The position numbers and the translations under genes are program-made. Below are positions 9,107 through 17,650 of a DNA stretch of 36,116 bases, piece after piece. This stretch comes from DASQLQ01 sp035629935 (GTDB lineage Bacteria > Actinomycetota > CADDZG01 > WHSQ01). Where the stretch lies: contig DASQLQ010000045.1 in assembly GCA_035629935.1 (NCBI GenBank), positions 1 through 36,116 on the forward strand. Reading direction: 5' to 3'. The notes under the pieces are model-generated. The model had not been told where the DNA came from. It was given only the letters and a program-made list of their open reading frames with translations, and made no database searches. How positions within the stretch are numbered: the stretch's first letter is position 1; each line of letters starts with the position of its first letter.

Positions 9107-10371
9107 GGAAAGCCGTCGCTGGCCTCGCATTCGTTCTTCTAGCCGGGACCCCGGTCGGCGCAGCAACTGCGGACGGATCGTCAACTCTGCCTCAGGTTCC
9201 CGCGGGCTTCGTCATCACGCATTACGCGACCGCCGGTGGCGCCGGTACCGGATTGGATCTCGGTCCCGACACGCGCGATCCGGAAGCTCCGCCCCGGCTC
9301 TACATCGCCGACTACGTCAACGGTCGCATCAGCGTCGTCGACGACGTTCAGGGAAGCGGTGGTCCACCGGAGACCTTCGCCGAGGGGTTCTCGTCTCCGC
9401 TCGGCGTGCTGGCTACAGACGACGGAACGGTATTCGTCGCCGACTCGACCACCAAGGAGGGCCCGTATGGATCCCGGCCTTACGGCCGCGTGTGGCGTCT
9501 CGAGGACAAAGACAAGGATGGCGTGGCCGAAAAGAAGACTCTTCTCATCGGTGACCTTCCCAACGGACGGCACAACACGAACGGGATGGCGATCGGGCCC
9601 GACGGCATGCTCTATGTCACCAACGGGAACGCGACCGACGACGGGGTCGAAGGCGGTAATCCCGAAGTAGTTCCATGGTCGGGGTCTGTCATTAGATTGG
9701 ATCCGGATGCCAAGAACCTCTCGATCAAGAAGCTTCCCCTCAAGAAGACCTTGGTGGCGACGGGCATGCGGAACGTGTACGACGTCGTGTTCTCGCCCTT
9801 CGATCCCACGCAGCTCTGGATCCCGATGAACGGCTTGGACGACGCTCGACGTGCGGAGGAAGAGGGCGACGAGGAGGGGCGCGAGAACTCCGACGACCTC
9901 CTCTATATGACCGATATGAACGACCGCCGTAAGGGGAAGCCCAGACTCGACGACTTCGGATTCCCGTCCTGCCTCTACAACATCGTTAAGAAGGGCAACC
10001 TGAAGCCGTACAACAACCCGAACCCGCGCACCATGAAGAAGTTCGGGCCTTGTCCGAAGAAGAAGGTCCCATTGCCCGAGGCAAGTTTCGGGCTGCATGT
10101 ATCGGCCGACGGCGCCGCCTTCCAGGAATCCGATGCCTGGGGAGATGAGTACGAGAACGACCTGTTCGTGGCGGAGTGGGGCAACCTCTTCGGGACCGAG
10201 ATCAGGGGTCACGACGTCATCCAGGTCGAGCTCGACGAGTCCGGCACGAAAGTCACCGCCCAGAGCGTCTTCACCATTGGGGGAGCCCCGATCGACGTCA
10301 CCTTCGATCAGCAAGGCAACCTCTACCTGCTGGATTTCTCCGGCGACGTCTTCAAGATCAGCAAACCCTAA
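9103..10371 (+). CDS. Secreted beta-propeller, glucose/sorbosone dehydrogenase-like (PQQ type)
   Basis: A protein of 422 residues from the GTG at 9103, with a signal peptide (AVAGLAFVLLAGTPVGAATA). The propeller shows motifs of soluble PQQ-dependent sugar dehydrogenases: GRHNTNGMAIGPDGMLYVTN, whose His157 matches the catalytic His position, and GMRNVYDVVFSP, whose Arg223 matches the PQQ-contacting Arg. An acidic linker (EEEGDEEGREN) and a lysine-rich insert separate later blades. Such enzymes oxidise sugars or alcohols and pass electrons to an acceptor. The coupled cupredoxin gene just upstream is the obvious candidate acceptor. PQQ binding is inferred from motifs only; an NHL-type structural propeller is the alternative. 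Confidence 0.75.
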   Translation: MRKAVAGLAFVLLAGTPVGAATADGSSTLPQVPAGFVITHYATAGGAGTGLDLGPDTRDPEAPPRLYIADYVNGRISVVDDVQGSGGPPETFAEGFSSPLGVLATDDGTVFVADSTTKEGPYGSRPYGRVWRLEDKDKDGVAEKKTLLIGDLPNGRHNTNGMAIGPDGMLYVTNGNATDDGVEGGNPEVVPWSGSVIRLDPDAKNLSIKKLPLKKTLVATGMRNVYDVVFSPFDPTQLWIPMNGLDDARRAEEEGDEEGRENSDDLLYMTDMNDRRKGKPRLDDFGFPSCLYNIVKKGNLKPYNNPNPRTMKKFGPCPKKKVPLPEASFGLHVSADGAAFQESDAWGDEYENDLFVAEWGNLFGTEIRGHDVIQVELDESGTKVTAQSVFTIGGAPIDVTFDQQGNLYLLDFSGDVFKISKP

Positions 10372-10402
10372 TTACAACCGCGTCGTTTAATCTGAATCGT
10401 CC

Positions 10403-13327
10403 ATGCCTCCCACGTCCGAAACGAAGGGCTCCTCCGGCCGACTGGTCGTCAGGGGTGCCCGCGAGCACAACCTCAAGAACGTCAACCTCGAGCTGCCCAG
10501 GGATTCCCTTATCGTGTTCACGGGACTTTCGGGCTCGGGCAAGTCGTCGCTCGCCTTCGACACGATCTATGCGGAGGGGCAGCGTCGGTACGTCGAATCA
10601 CTGTCGTCCTACGCCCGCCAGTTCCTCGGTCAGATGGACAAGCCGGACGTGGACTTCATTGAAGGACTGTCGCCGGCAATCTCGATCGATCAGAAGTCCG
10701 CCTCTCGGAACCCTCGTTCGACCGTCGGCACGATCACCGAGATCTACGACTATCTGAGACTGCTCTATGCCCGCATCGGGCGACCGCACTGTCATAACTG
10801 TGGACGACCGATCGCTCGTCAAACGCCGGAGCAGATCGTCGATCAGGTCCTCGAGCTCCCGGCCGGGACGAGGTTCCAGGTTCTCGCACCGGTGGTTCGC
10901 TCGCGCAAGGGTGAGTTCACCAAGGATCTAGAGGAGTTGGCTCGCAAGGGGTTCGTCCGGGCCCGGATCGACGGCGAGGTGCGGGAGCTCAGCGAGAAGA
11001 TCCGGCTGGCCCGGTACGAGCAGCACGACATCGATGTGATCGTCGACCGGTTGGTCATCAAGGAGGGGATCGAGAGCCGCCTGACGGACTCGATCGAGAC
11101 GGCCCTCAAGCTTGCCGATGGGGTGGCTGCCATCGACTTGGTCGACGACAAGGCCGAGGACATCTTGTTCAGCCAGTTCTTCGCTTGCACGTTCTGTGGC
11201 TTGTCATTCGACGAGTTGGCGCCGCGGAACTTCTCCTTCAACTCGCCTTACGGCGCGTGCGAACGGTGTGACGGTCTCGGCACTCACCTCGAGGTCGACA
11301 TCGACCTCGTCATCCCTAACCCGGAGCTGTCGATTGACGAAGGTGCGATCGCTCCGTGGTCGAGCCGGACGATGGAGTACTTCGACAAGCTGCTGCAGTC
11401 GGTGTCGTCGGCATTCAAGTTCAAGACGAACGTCCCGTTCCACAAGTTGTCCCAGAAGGCACAGGACATCATCCTGTACGGCTCGGAGGACAAAGAGATC
11501 CACGTTCGATATCGCAATCGTTACAACCGCATTAGGGCGTACTGGACGACGTTCGAAGGTGTCATCTCCTGGTTGGAGCGCCGGCGGGACGAAACGGATT
11601 CGGACTACGCGCGCGAGCGCTACGAGCAGTACTTCCGCGAGGTGCCGTGTCCTTCGTGCAAAGGGGCCCGCCTGATGCCGCAGTCGTTGGCGGTAACGCT
11701 CGGCGGCAAAAACATCTTCGATCTCACGAACTCGTGCATCGGCGACATCGACAATTTCCTGCGCAAGGTCGAGTTGGATGACCGTGAGACGACGATCGCA
11801 GAACGGGTATTCAAGGAGATCCATGCTCGCCTCGGGTTTCTCCTAGATGTCGGGCTCGACTACCTGACCCTTGCGCGAGGATCGGCGACGCTCGCCGGCG
11901 GGGAAGCGCAGCGGATCAGGCTCGCGACCCAGATCGGTTCCGGTTTGGTGGGCGTGCTCTACATCCTCGACGAGCCTTCCATCGGTCTGCACCAACGGGA
12001 TAACCGCCGACTCATCGACACGCTCGTGCGCCTAAGGGACCTCGGGAACACCCTCGTGGTAGTCGAGCACGACGAGGAAACGATGATGGCCGCCGATCAC
12101 ATCGTCGACATCGGTCCGGGTGCGGGGGAGCGCGGGGGCGAGATCGTCTATGCGGGACCTCTGGCCGGGCTCCGCAAGAAGAAGGACTCCGTGACGGCCG
12201 ACTACCTCACCGGCCGTAAGGAGATCGCGGTACCGCAACAACGTCGCAAGCCCGAGAAGGGGTACCTACGGGTACGGGGGGCCCGGCAGCACAACCTCAA
12301 GGACATCGATGTGAGCTTTCCACTCGGCAACTTCGTGGCCGTCACGGGCGTGTCGGGTTCCGGTAAGTCAACGCTCGTCAACGAGGTGCTGTACCGAGCA
12401 GTGCACCAGAAGCTCGTTCGGACGGCTCGCATGGTGCCGGGGAAACACAAGAAGATCGAGGGTCTCGAGCAGGTCGACAAGGTTATCGACATCGACCAGT
12501 CGCCGATCGGTCGGACCCCTCGCTCGAACGCCGCTACCTACACGGGCGTTTTCGATCACATCCGGAAGCTCTTTGCCAAAACCCCTGATGCCAAGCGCCG
12601 CGGTTACCAACCGGGCCGCTTCTCGTTCAACGTGCGAGGGGGCCGCTGTGAGGCCTGCGCGGGTGAGGGAACGATCAAGATCGAGATGCACTTCCTGCCC
12701 GATGTCTACGTTCCGTGCGAGGTCTGTAAAGGGAAGCGCTACAACCGGGAGACGCTCGAGGTCCGGTTCAAAGGCAAGAACATCGCCGAGGTGCTCGAGA
12801 TGAGCGTCAGCGAGGCCTGCGAGGTCTTCGCCAACATCCCGCCGATCGCCAGGCACATGAACACCTTGCGAGACGTGGGGCTGGGCTACATCCGTTTGGG
12901 GCAGCCTGCGCCGACGTTGTCGGGAGGCGAGGCTCAGCGGGTGAAGCTGTCAACCGAATTGTCGAAGCGTTCGACGGGCCAGACCCTTTACATCCTGGAC
13001 GAGCCCACCACCGGTCTGCACTTCGACGACGTGGCGAAGCTTCTCGGTGTGCTTCACCGACTGGTCGACAACGGGAACACCGTGGTCGTGATCGAGCACA
13101 ACCTCGACGTGATCAAGACCGCCGATCACCTCATCGACCTCGGTCCGGAAGGTGGGGCATCCGGTGGAGAGATAGTTGCAACCGGGACCCCCGAAGAGGT
13201 CGCGTCCGAGCGGAGGTCCTACACGGGGCAGTACCTGAAGCAGCTTCTCGAGAGGACCCCGGCTAAGAAGAGCCGCACCGCAGCCGCGAAGAATGAACCT
13301 CGCCGGGTCTCGCTGAAGGCCGGTTAG
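10403..13327 (+). CDS. uvrA: UvrA, excinuclease ABC subunit A
   Basis: A protein of 974 residues, full length for the family. It finds DNA damage as a dimer with UvrB in nucleotide excision repair. Two ABC ATPase halves are visible: the first Walker A GLSGSGKSS at 41-49 and signature LAGGEAQR with ILDEPSIGLHQRDN; the second Walker A GVSGSGKST near 650 and signature LSGGEAQR with ILDEPTTGLHFDD. Zinc modules appear as CTFC..CERC and CEAC..CEVC pairs, with a further CPSC in the first half. It starts 31 bases after the propeller gene but has no clear ribosome site. It ends in a 4-base stop overlap (TTAG) with the convergent patatin gene. Confidence 0.97.
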   Translation: MPPTSETKGSSGRLVVRGAREHNLKNVNLELPRDSLIVFTGLSGSGKSSLAFDTIYAEGQRRYVESLSSYARQFLGQMDKPDVDFIEGLSPAISIDQKSASRNPRSTVGTITEIYDYLRLLYARIGRPHCHNCGRPIARQTPEQIVDQVLELPAGTRFQVLAPVVRSRKGEFTKDLEELARKGFVRARIDGEVRELSEKIRLARYEQHDIDVIVDRLVIKEGIESRLTDSIETALKLADGVAAIDLVDDKAEDILFSQFFACTFCGLSFDELAPRNFSFNSPYGACERCDGLGTHLEVDIDLVIPNPELSIDEGAIAPWSSRTMEYFDKLLQSVSSAFKFKTNVPFHKLSQKAQDIILYGSEDKEIHVRYRNRYNRIRAYWTTFEGVISWLERRRDETDSDYARERYEQYFREVPCPSCKGARLMPQSLAVTLGGKNIFDLTNSCIGDIDNFLRKVELDDRETTIAERVFKEIHARLGFLLDVGLDYLTLARGSATLAGGEAQRIRLATQIGSGLVGVLYILDEPSIGLHQRDNRRLIDTLVRLRDLGNTLVVVEHDEETMMAADHIVDIGPGAGERGGEIVYAGPLAGLRKKKDSVTADYLTGRKEIAVPQQRRKPEKGYLRVRGARQHNLKDIDVSFPLGNFVAVTGVSGSGKSTLVNEVLYRAVHQKLVRTARMVPGKHKKIEGLEQVDKVIDIDQSPIGRTPRSNAATYTGVFDHIRKLFAKTPDAKRRGYQPGRFSFNVRGGRCEACAGEGTIKIEMHFLPDVYVPCEVCKGKRYNRETLEVRFKGKNIAEVLEMSVSEACEVFANIPPIARHMNTLRDVGLGYIRLGQPAPTLSGGEAQRVKLSTELSKRSTGQTLYILDEPTTGLHFDDVAKLLGVLHRLVDNGNTVVVIEHNLDVIKTADHLIDLGPEGGASGGEIVATGTPEEVASERRSYTGQYLKQLLERTPAKKSRTAAAKNEPRRVSLKAG

Positions 13328-14592
13328 CCGATCGTCTTGTCGGCTACGTCCTGCTCTTGTTGGCGCGTGGCCTCCAAGAAGCGGGGCTCGGCCCCCTCCA
13401 CCACACTCTGTAGCTGATCGATCAGGAGATCGCGCGAGATCTTGATCCCGTGACGACCTAGAACCTTCTTGTAGTCCGGGTACCGAGTCACGAGATCGAT
13501 CGCTACCGTCTCGAACGCATGGCGGGCCACCCGCGCCCGCGACCCGTAGTCCATCAGGTTGAAGATGAACATGTGCTCATCGTCGGAGCGGGGCTCGATC
13601 AGGATGATGTCCACGTCGGGGTGTGCGTGCGTGATGAGCTCGAGTTCCTTCTCGACCTGAGCCTGCGCCATGATCCGGAACGTCTGCGCCGCGATGTGGG
13701 GGAAGCCCTTTTCCGAGATGTGGCGTGCATCGAGTCCCGTCGCCGTGGGCAGAAGGTGTCGAACGTCGTGCACATAGGGAACCAGGGGATTGACGCAGAT
13801 GATCAGTTTGGCCCCATGCCCGATCGCCACGTCGATGTTCGTCGAGGATCGTAGGCCACCGTCGTAATAGACGCGATTACCGATCCTGCGGGGAGCGTAA
13901 AGAAGGGGGATGGCGGTTGAAGCGGACGCGGCCTCGGAGATGGAGGCCTCCGGCCCTTCGTTACTCCCGAACACGACCCGTCTGGCGGAGTCGATGTCAG
14001 TTGCTGTGATCAGAAGCTTCCGCTTGATGTCCTCGAACCTGTTCGAGCGCCCAGGCGCATCGAGCAACTCACGGACGTAGCGTTCGGTGCCGTCCGTCGT
14101 GTACAGGGCGGCCGGCAGGCCCTCGGCCAATGCCCCCAACCCATCGATCAACGACGTCGTGAATGGGTGGCCCGCGTAACGCCTCAGGGCGCCGAGGACC
14201 CCGAAAGGCCAACGAACCATCGACCGAACGAGGCCCCTACGGTCGGGCTGCATGACCTCATCGGCGCCGATGGGTGGCACGGTTGTCTTGTGCCCGAGGT
14301 TCGCAAGGATCATCTCCTCGGGCGTGATCCCGTTCGCGAGACACGAAGCCACGACCGCCCCCGCGGACGTTCCGACGTAGATGTCGAAGTCATTGACGCT
14401 GGCGTGCGCACTCATCGCGTTCATCGCGTTGAGGACACCAAGGTGATACGCGGCACCCGTTATGCCGCCGCCGCCCAAGACGAGAGCAACCTTTTTGGAA
14501 TCCTTGGCTTTGGTCGGCCGCGATCGCGACCTGCGGGGGGAGCCGGAGGAGAGATAGAGGACAGTGCCCATCGGTCGTGAGCATAGTTTCAC
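13324..14592 (-). CDS. Patatin-like phospholipase
   Basis: A protein of 422 residues. The patatin hydrolase motifs are complete: the oxyanion loop GGGGITG (40-46), the nucleophile elbow GTSAG with Ser76, and the catalytic Asp244 in YYDGGLR. No signal peptide; it is likely a cytosolic or membrane-surface lipid acyl hydrolase. The longest frame begins at GTG 14592; an ATG at 14571 (MGTVLYLSSG) is an equally good start. Neither has a strong ribosome site. The gene runs towards uvrA and their stops share TTAG. The substrate is unknown. Confidence 0.88.
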   Translation of the reverse strand: MKLCSRPMGTVLYLSSGSPRRSRSRPTKAKDSKKVALVLGGGGITGAAYHLGVLNAMNAMSAHASVNDFDIYVGTSAGAVVASCLANGITPEEMILANLGHKTTVPPIGADEVMQPDRRGLVRSMVRWPFGVLGALRRYAGHPFTTSLIDGLGALAEGLPAALYTTDGTERYVRELLDAPGRSNRFEDIKRKLLITATDIDSARRVVFGSNEGPEASISEAASASTAIPLLYAPRRIGNRVYYDGGLRSSTNIDVAIGHGAKLIICVNPLVPYVHDVRHLLPTATGLDARHISEKGFPHIAAQTFRIMAQAQVEKELELITHAHPDVDIILIEPRSDDEHMFIFNLMDYGSRARVARHAFETVAIDLVTRYPDYKKVLGRHGIKISRDLLIDQLQSVVEGAEPRFLEATRQQEQDVADKTIG

Positions 14593-14663
14593 CGGGCAGT
14601 TGGCCCTCGCGAGGGGGCCCGCCCTTGGTCGGTATCCTCTACCGACGGCGTCTTTTCGAGCAC

Positions 14664-14711
14664 GGGCGGTTGGCTCAGCCTGGTTAGAGCGCTGCCTTCA
14701 CACGGCAGAGG
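14664..14711 (+). pseudogene. 5' half of a tRNA-Val(CAC) gene, interrupted in the anticodon arm
   Basis: These 48 bases form the 5' acceptor strand GGGCGGT, a full D arm, and the whole anticodon arm CTGCC-TTCACAC-GGCAG plus AGG of the variable loop. The anticodon CAC (14699-14701) means valine. After 14711 the sequence no longer matches a T arm or 3' acceptor. The missing part is at 18621-18650: joining the two gives a perfect 78-base tRNA with encoded CCA and all stems paired. A TATCCT box at 14633-14638 may be the -10 of its promoter. This half alone cannot make a tRNA. Confidence 0.93.
14697..14711 (+). repeat. Left attachment core (attL)
   Basis: The first copy of TTCACACGGCAGAGG, in the 5' tRNA half. 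It is identical to 18606-18620. The bases on either side differ (C before and after here; A before and T after in the right copy), so the shared core is exactly 15 bp. Confidence 0.9.
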
Positions 14712-14915
14712 CGTTCCATCAACTTCCCTTAGAGCCACATTTTCTTGGACTTCTTCTTCGTCCTAAGTGGTCCTTGCGTGTCCCGCCGAAGTTGATCAGG
14801 TTCCTTTCCAGAGCCCTCGCCGGGGATTCTTGGGAAGGCAATCAAGTTGTGACCTCTGCCGTAACAAGGAAAATTGACGACCGCCATCTGGACCTGCGCC
14901 TGCGACAATTACCTG
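14712..14915. other. Left non-coding arm of the element
   Basis: About 200 bases without a convincing gene lie between the left core and the first element gene. Visible structure: an inverted repeat ATCAACTTC (14718-14726) and GAAGTTGAT (14788-14796), a pyrimidine tract near 14740-14765, and an inverted 14-bp copy of the attachment region at 14849-14862. This is the expected place for the arm sites of an integrase, though that role is inference. Confidence 0.5.
14849..14862 (-). repeat. Inverted partial copy of the attachment core
   Basis: The minus strand reads ACGGCAGAGGTCAC, identical over 14 bases to 18611-18624. That stretch is the end of the right core plus four bases of the tRNA 3' half. 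It is inverted relative to both cores and is not part of any complete tRNA. A chance match of this length in this window is unlikely. Confidence 0.7.
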
Positions 14916-15491
14916 ATGGGTAGTAGTAGGCCGAGCCATCCCGGCGAACCGACGTCCGACGGCATGCAGGACTTCTACCAGCGACCGATTTCGGGAGCGA
15001 ACCTTCAAGCTTCTTCAGTGACCTTCGTTCGGTGGGTCATCGGGGGGCTCGCTCTTCCAGTACTGGCAGTTGCATGCCTAATGACCCTCAACGAGGCATA
15101 CCCGATGAACTCGGACGCAGCTGCGTCGATCTGTGAAAGGAGAGCGCGAGAGCGCGGCATCGAAGTCCACAGCTATTCCACCTCATCGATGGCTTGGGCG
15201 CCAGGTTTTCGCTGCACATTCAGCGGGCCCACGGAAGTGACCATCACTGAAGCAAGATGGTTCGGATACTTCGGTCATCTGGTCACGGGATTGGGATCGG
15301 TCGCGCTGCTCTATCTCTTGTTGGGCAGATGGGCCTTCGTGATAGCGGTCGGTTCTGGAGGACTGGTCTATGTGATGCTTGGCCTCCTCGCCTTAGGGAA
15401 TCCCCTGATGATGCTCATGTGCACCATCGGCTTGGGATCGGCGGTGTTCGGGATCTACCTCAAATTGCGCGCACCCAGGCGAGCGGAATAG
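14916..15491 (+). CDS. Element-borne membrane protein, unknown function
   Basis: About 191 residues from the ATG at 14916; a TTG at 14874 with AAGGA just before it, or an ATG at 14964, are other possible starts. One membrane segment (VIGGLALPVLAVACLMTL) is followed by a loop of some 60 residues with two cysteines (SICERR, FRCTF). Three more hydrophobic segments follow in the C-terminal half (GHLVTGLGSVALLYLLL, AFVIAVGSGGLVYVMLG and LMMLMCTIGLGSAVFGIYL). It is the first gene inside the element. I do not recognise the family. Confidence 0.65.
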   Translation: MGSSRPSHPGEPTSDGMQDFYQRPISGANLQASSVTFVRWVIGGLALPVLAVACLMTLNEAYPMNSDAAASICERRARERGIEVHSYSTSSMAWAPGFRCTFSGPTEVTITEARWFGYFGHLVTGLGSVALLYLLLGRWAFVIAVGSGGLVYVMLGLLALGNPLMMLMCTIGLGSAVFGIYLKLRAPRRAE

Positions 15492-15553
15492 CGGCCACTC
15501 CTTGTCCGGAATGAGGTCGCTGCGATCAGTCCGAAGGTGTAGGGAGGGAAGCC

Positions 15554-16384
15554 ATGGGTGCTGATACGCCGGCTGTCGCTCCCTCCTTGTTTGAGATAGT
15601 TGGAGGGGTTGCCGCCGCCGTGGCCATAGCGGGGTCACTTTTCGGTCTAGGACGCGCGGCGTATAGGCGCTTTCGCCGCCGCCAATTCTTGGGACGGCTC
15701 AGAGGCCACGTCACGCGGATTCGTGAACTGGACGAACTTGTCCGATCAGCCACCTGGGACATGGAACTCCTTTTCAGCAAGGGGCTTCCGTGGAGGGGGT
15801 ACGCGATCTTCAGCGACGAGCTGGGGGACCATCTCAATACCTTGCAACGAGTTGCGGGCGATACGGCTGACGTGGTCGCAGAGATTAGAGCCTTGGATGC
15901 CTTGGGTGCAGATGAACGTCTTCGCCAGGACGTAGAGGGCTTGGCTGAAGGTCTCCGTCGAGTTGTGCCCCTATACATCTGGGGAATCGTCGCAAGCTAC
16001 AGAAAGGCCTACTCAATCAGCCAAAGCATCAGGCACCCAGGCAATGACGGGGAAGAAGAGGATGATGAAACGAGCATTGGAGCCAAAGGCGACGAGGAGG
16101 ATCTTGACGAAGAGGAGTCGGATGACGATTGGAAGCCGATGATGGTTTGGATCCCACCTTCGGCGACAGGGCGGGAACCAGCAAGAACTCTTCGCACAGA
16201 AGACAGGGCTCGAGTCAGAGATCTTCGCCTAGATCTGAGAGTCCTCTATAGAAGCGTCACGCTTCGTCTGGGCATGCCTGACATTCGTGACAAACGTTTT
16301 GCTGCCTGGCCCCTAGATATGGTCGACGCCTACAAGGGTGAAGCCAAACTCCGCAGCAAGTTGGTAATTCCGTACGAACACTAG
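15554..16384 (+). CDS. Element-borne protein with one membrane segment and an acidic linker
   Basis: A protein of 276 residues with a strong AGGGAGGGAAG site before the ATG. An N-terminal membrane segment (about 11-35) is followed by a basic patch YRRFRRRQF, so the rest should be cytoplasmic. Helical segments follow to about 155, then a very acidic linker (about 161-190, GEEEDDE and DEEDLDEEESDDD), and a last helical domain. It has no recognised catalytic motif. It follows the membrane protein at 14916 on the same strand, 62 bases later, so they may act together. Confidence 0.7.
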   Translation: MGADTPAVAPSLFEIVGGVAAAVAIAGSLFGLGRAAYRRFRRRQFLGRLRGHVTRIRELDELVRSATWDMELLFSKGLPWRGYAIFSDELGDHLNTLQRVAGDTADVVAEIRALDALGADERLRQDVEGLAEGLRRVVPLYIWGIVASYRKAYSISQSIRHPGNDGEEEDDETSIGAKGDEEDLDEEESDDDWKPMMVWIPPSATGREPARTLRTEDRARVRDLRLDLRVLYRSVTLRLGMPDIRDKRFAAWPLDMVDAYKGEAKLRSKLVIPYEH

Positions 16385-16484
16385 ATCGGTCGATTAGAAA
16401 GGCTTCGAGTCTTCTTCTTCGTCTGGCGGCGGCCGGAATCGTTGGTAAAGCATTACGCTTCCCGCGACTGACGAGGTCGAGCCC

Positions 16485-17021
16485 TCAAGCGTGCCCGATA
16501 AAGATCTTGAGACCTACTCTCTCTTCAGACGGCTTCTTCACCCACTCCCAGATACTCATCACACGCAGAGTCTGACCGGCGTTGATGCGATCGCCGACGG
16601 CGCCGCAGAGTTCCTTGGGAATACGACCAACCATTAGCTGGGATGAGGCATCCCAAACTCCGACGGCCGTAGCGTCGTACTTGTTGTCGGGTTCCGGGAT
16701 CAGTGTCAACGGCTGGCCAGGGGCAAACGCCGGATCCTGAAGCGCGTCGGAGTAGAAGCTGACGCCGGCTACTTTCGTCACAATGGCCTCAAGCGCGAGA
16801 AGCTCGGGGCCGTCTTCATAGACGTTGAGTCCCTTGTCGTCCCTCAAGACATAACCGCGGCCCCAGATGTCATCCGGGCCCTCGTCCGGCTTGTCCCACT
16901 CCCGCTCCACGAAGTGAATGGGTACAACGTCACCCCGTTGTGTTGCTTCTGCACGCTTTTCTCGTTGATGAGCGAGGCCATCCAGCTGTTTTTGTTTGTT
17001 GAACCGATCCAGTAGTCCCAT
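16485..17021 (-). CDS. HIRAN-domain protein
   Basis: A protein of about 178 residues from the ATG at 17021, which AAGGGGGG precedes at good spacing; a GTG at 17027 is also in frame. The second half is a HIRAN domain: VAGVSFYSDALQDP, then PLTLIPEPDNKYDATAVGVW, then VGRIPKELC. HIRAN domains bind DNA 3' ends or unusual DNA structures and are found alone or fused to helicases and nucleases. Here it stands alone behind a charged N-terminal region. It is transcribed with the HEPN-like gene upstream on the same strand. DNA surveillance or defence is a plausible job but not shown. Confidence 0.85.
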   Translation of the reverse strand: MGLLDRFNKQKQLDGLAHQREKRAEATQRGDVVPIHFVEREWDKPDEGPDDIWGRGYVLRDDKGLNVYEDGPELLALEAIVTKVAGVSFYSDALQDPAFAPGQPLTLIPEPDNKYDATAVGVWDASSQLMVGRIPKELCGAVGDRINAGQTLRVMSIWEWVKKPSEERVGLKIFIGHA

Positions 17022-17073
17022 AAACACCCCCCCTTCAACGAAGACTAGGAGAAGTCTGGATCCGTTACCAGGG

Positions 17074-17616
17074 CTAGCCGTCAGGGACGACGATGTCGAG
17101 GGTAAGAAGGTCGAACGGTTTGTTAGGTACTTCCTCGGGATTGATCGATTCCTGCAGCGCCTGAACTGCAGCGTTCAAGCGAGAACCCACCTGGTGACAC
17201 AGCTCTTGAACCCGGTGGAATCGTCGTGGTGGGAGTTTCTCGGTCCTCACTGAGAGGTCAAAGCCAGAACCCACCCTCCCTCCGTCAAAGCGCAATGATC
17301 CCGGTGGAAACAAAAACACGTTCCGAATGGAAGAGTCGCTGTGCGCAATTGTCTTGTTGCGCATCTCAAGAAGTGCTTCATGGAGGGCCTGAAGGTCATC
17401 GTCATCGAATTGCGCGAATGAGGGATCAAGCGGTCCGAAGGGGCGGTTCCCTGAGAATGGCCTTGCATAAGCAATGATGCACGCATCCTGTAAAGGCACC
17501 CAGAGTCGATCGTGCATTTCGAGATCAACCAGGCGTCCCGCTATGTCAGAAGCAACAGCCATATCACTGCGGGCGACGGCGAGCTTGTACAACTCCTGGC
17601 GACGAGACAAATCCAT
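17074..17616 (-). CDS. HEPN-like protein, possible RNase
   Basis: A protein of 180 residues, helical, with the segment LHEALLEMRNKTIAHSD. RNKTIAH fits the R-x(4-6)-H motif of HEPN domains, many of which are RNases in toxin-antitoxin or defence systems. The surrounding pattern (a long helix before the motif, then a beta-rich part with FLFPPGSLRFDGG) is seen in uncharacterised proteins from mobile regions. The motif is short, so the family assignment is tentative. It lies between the HIRAN gene and the element tRNA, on the same strand as both. Confidence 0.6.
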   Translation of the reverse strand: MDLSRRQELYKLAVARSDMAVASDIAGRLVDLEMHDRLWVPLQDACIIAYARPFSGNRPFGPLDPSFAQFDDDDLQALHEALLEMRNKTIAHSDSSIRNVFLFPPGSLRFDGGRVGSGFDLSVRTEKLPPRRFHRVQELCHQVGSRLNAAVQALQESINPEEVPNKPFDLLTLDIVVPDG

Positions 17617-17650
17617 AGTCAGTCAGCGATCGAGGTGCGATATCTCACAG

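Noticed and set aside
9181..10314. Long antisense frame over the propeller gene
   Set aside because: Same kind of shadow; the plus strand has a signal peptide and family motifs.
14729..14887. Minus-strand frame of 52 residues next to attL, possibly an integrase tail
   Set aside because: The predicted end (RTKKKSKKMWL) has no recombinase motif and the frame overlaps the inverted core copy. It has no good ribosome site.
16394..16453. A 19-residue minus-strand frame after the HIRAN gene (MLYQRFRPPPDEEE...)
   Set aside because: It shares the 13-bp run CTTCTTCTTCGTC with 14750-14762 and looks like a leftover gene end. It is too short to support as a gene.
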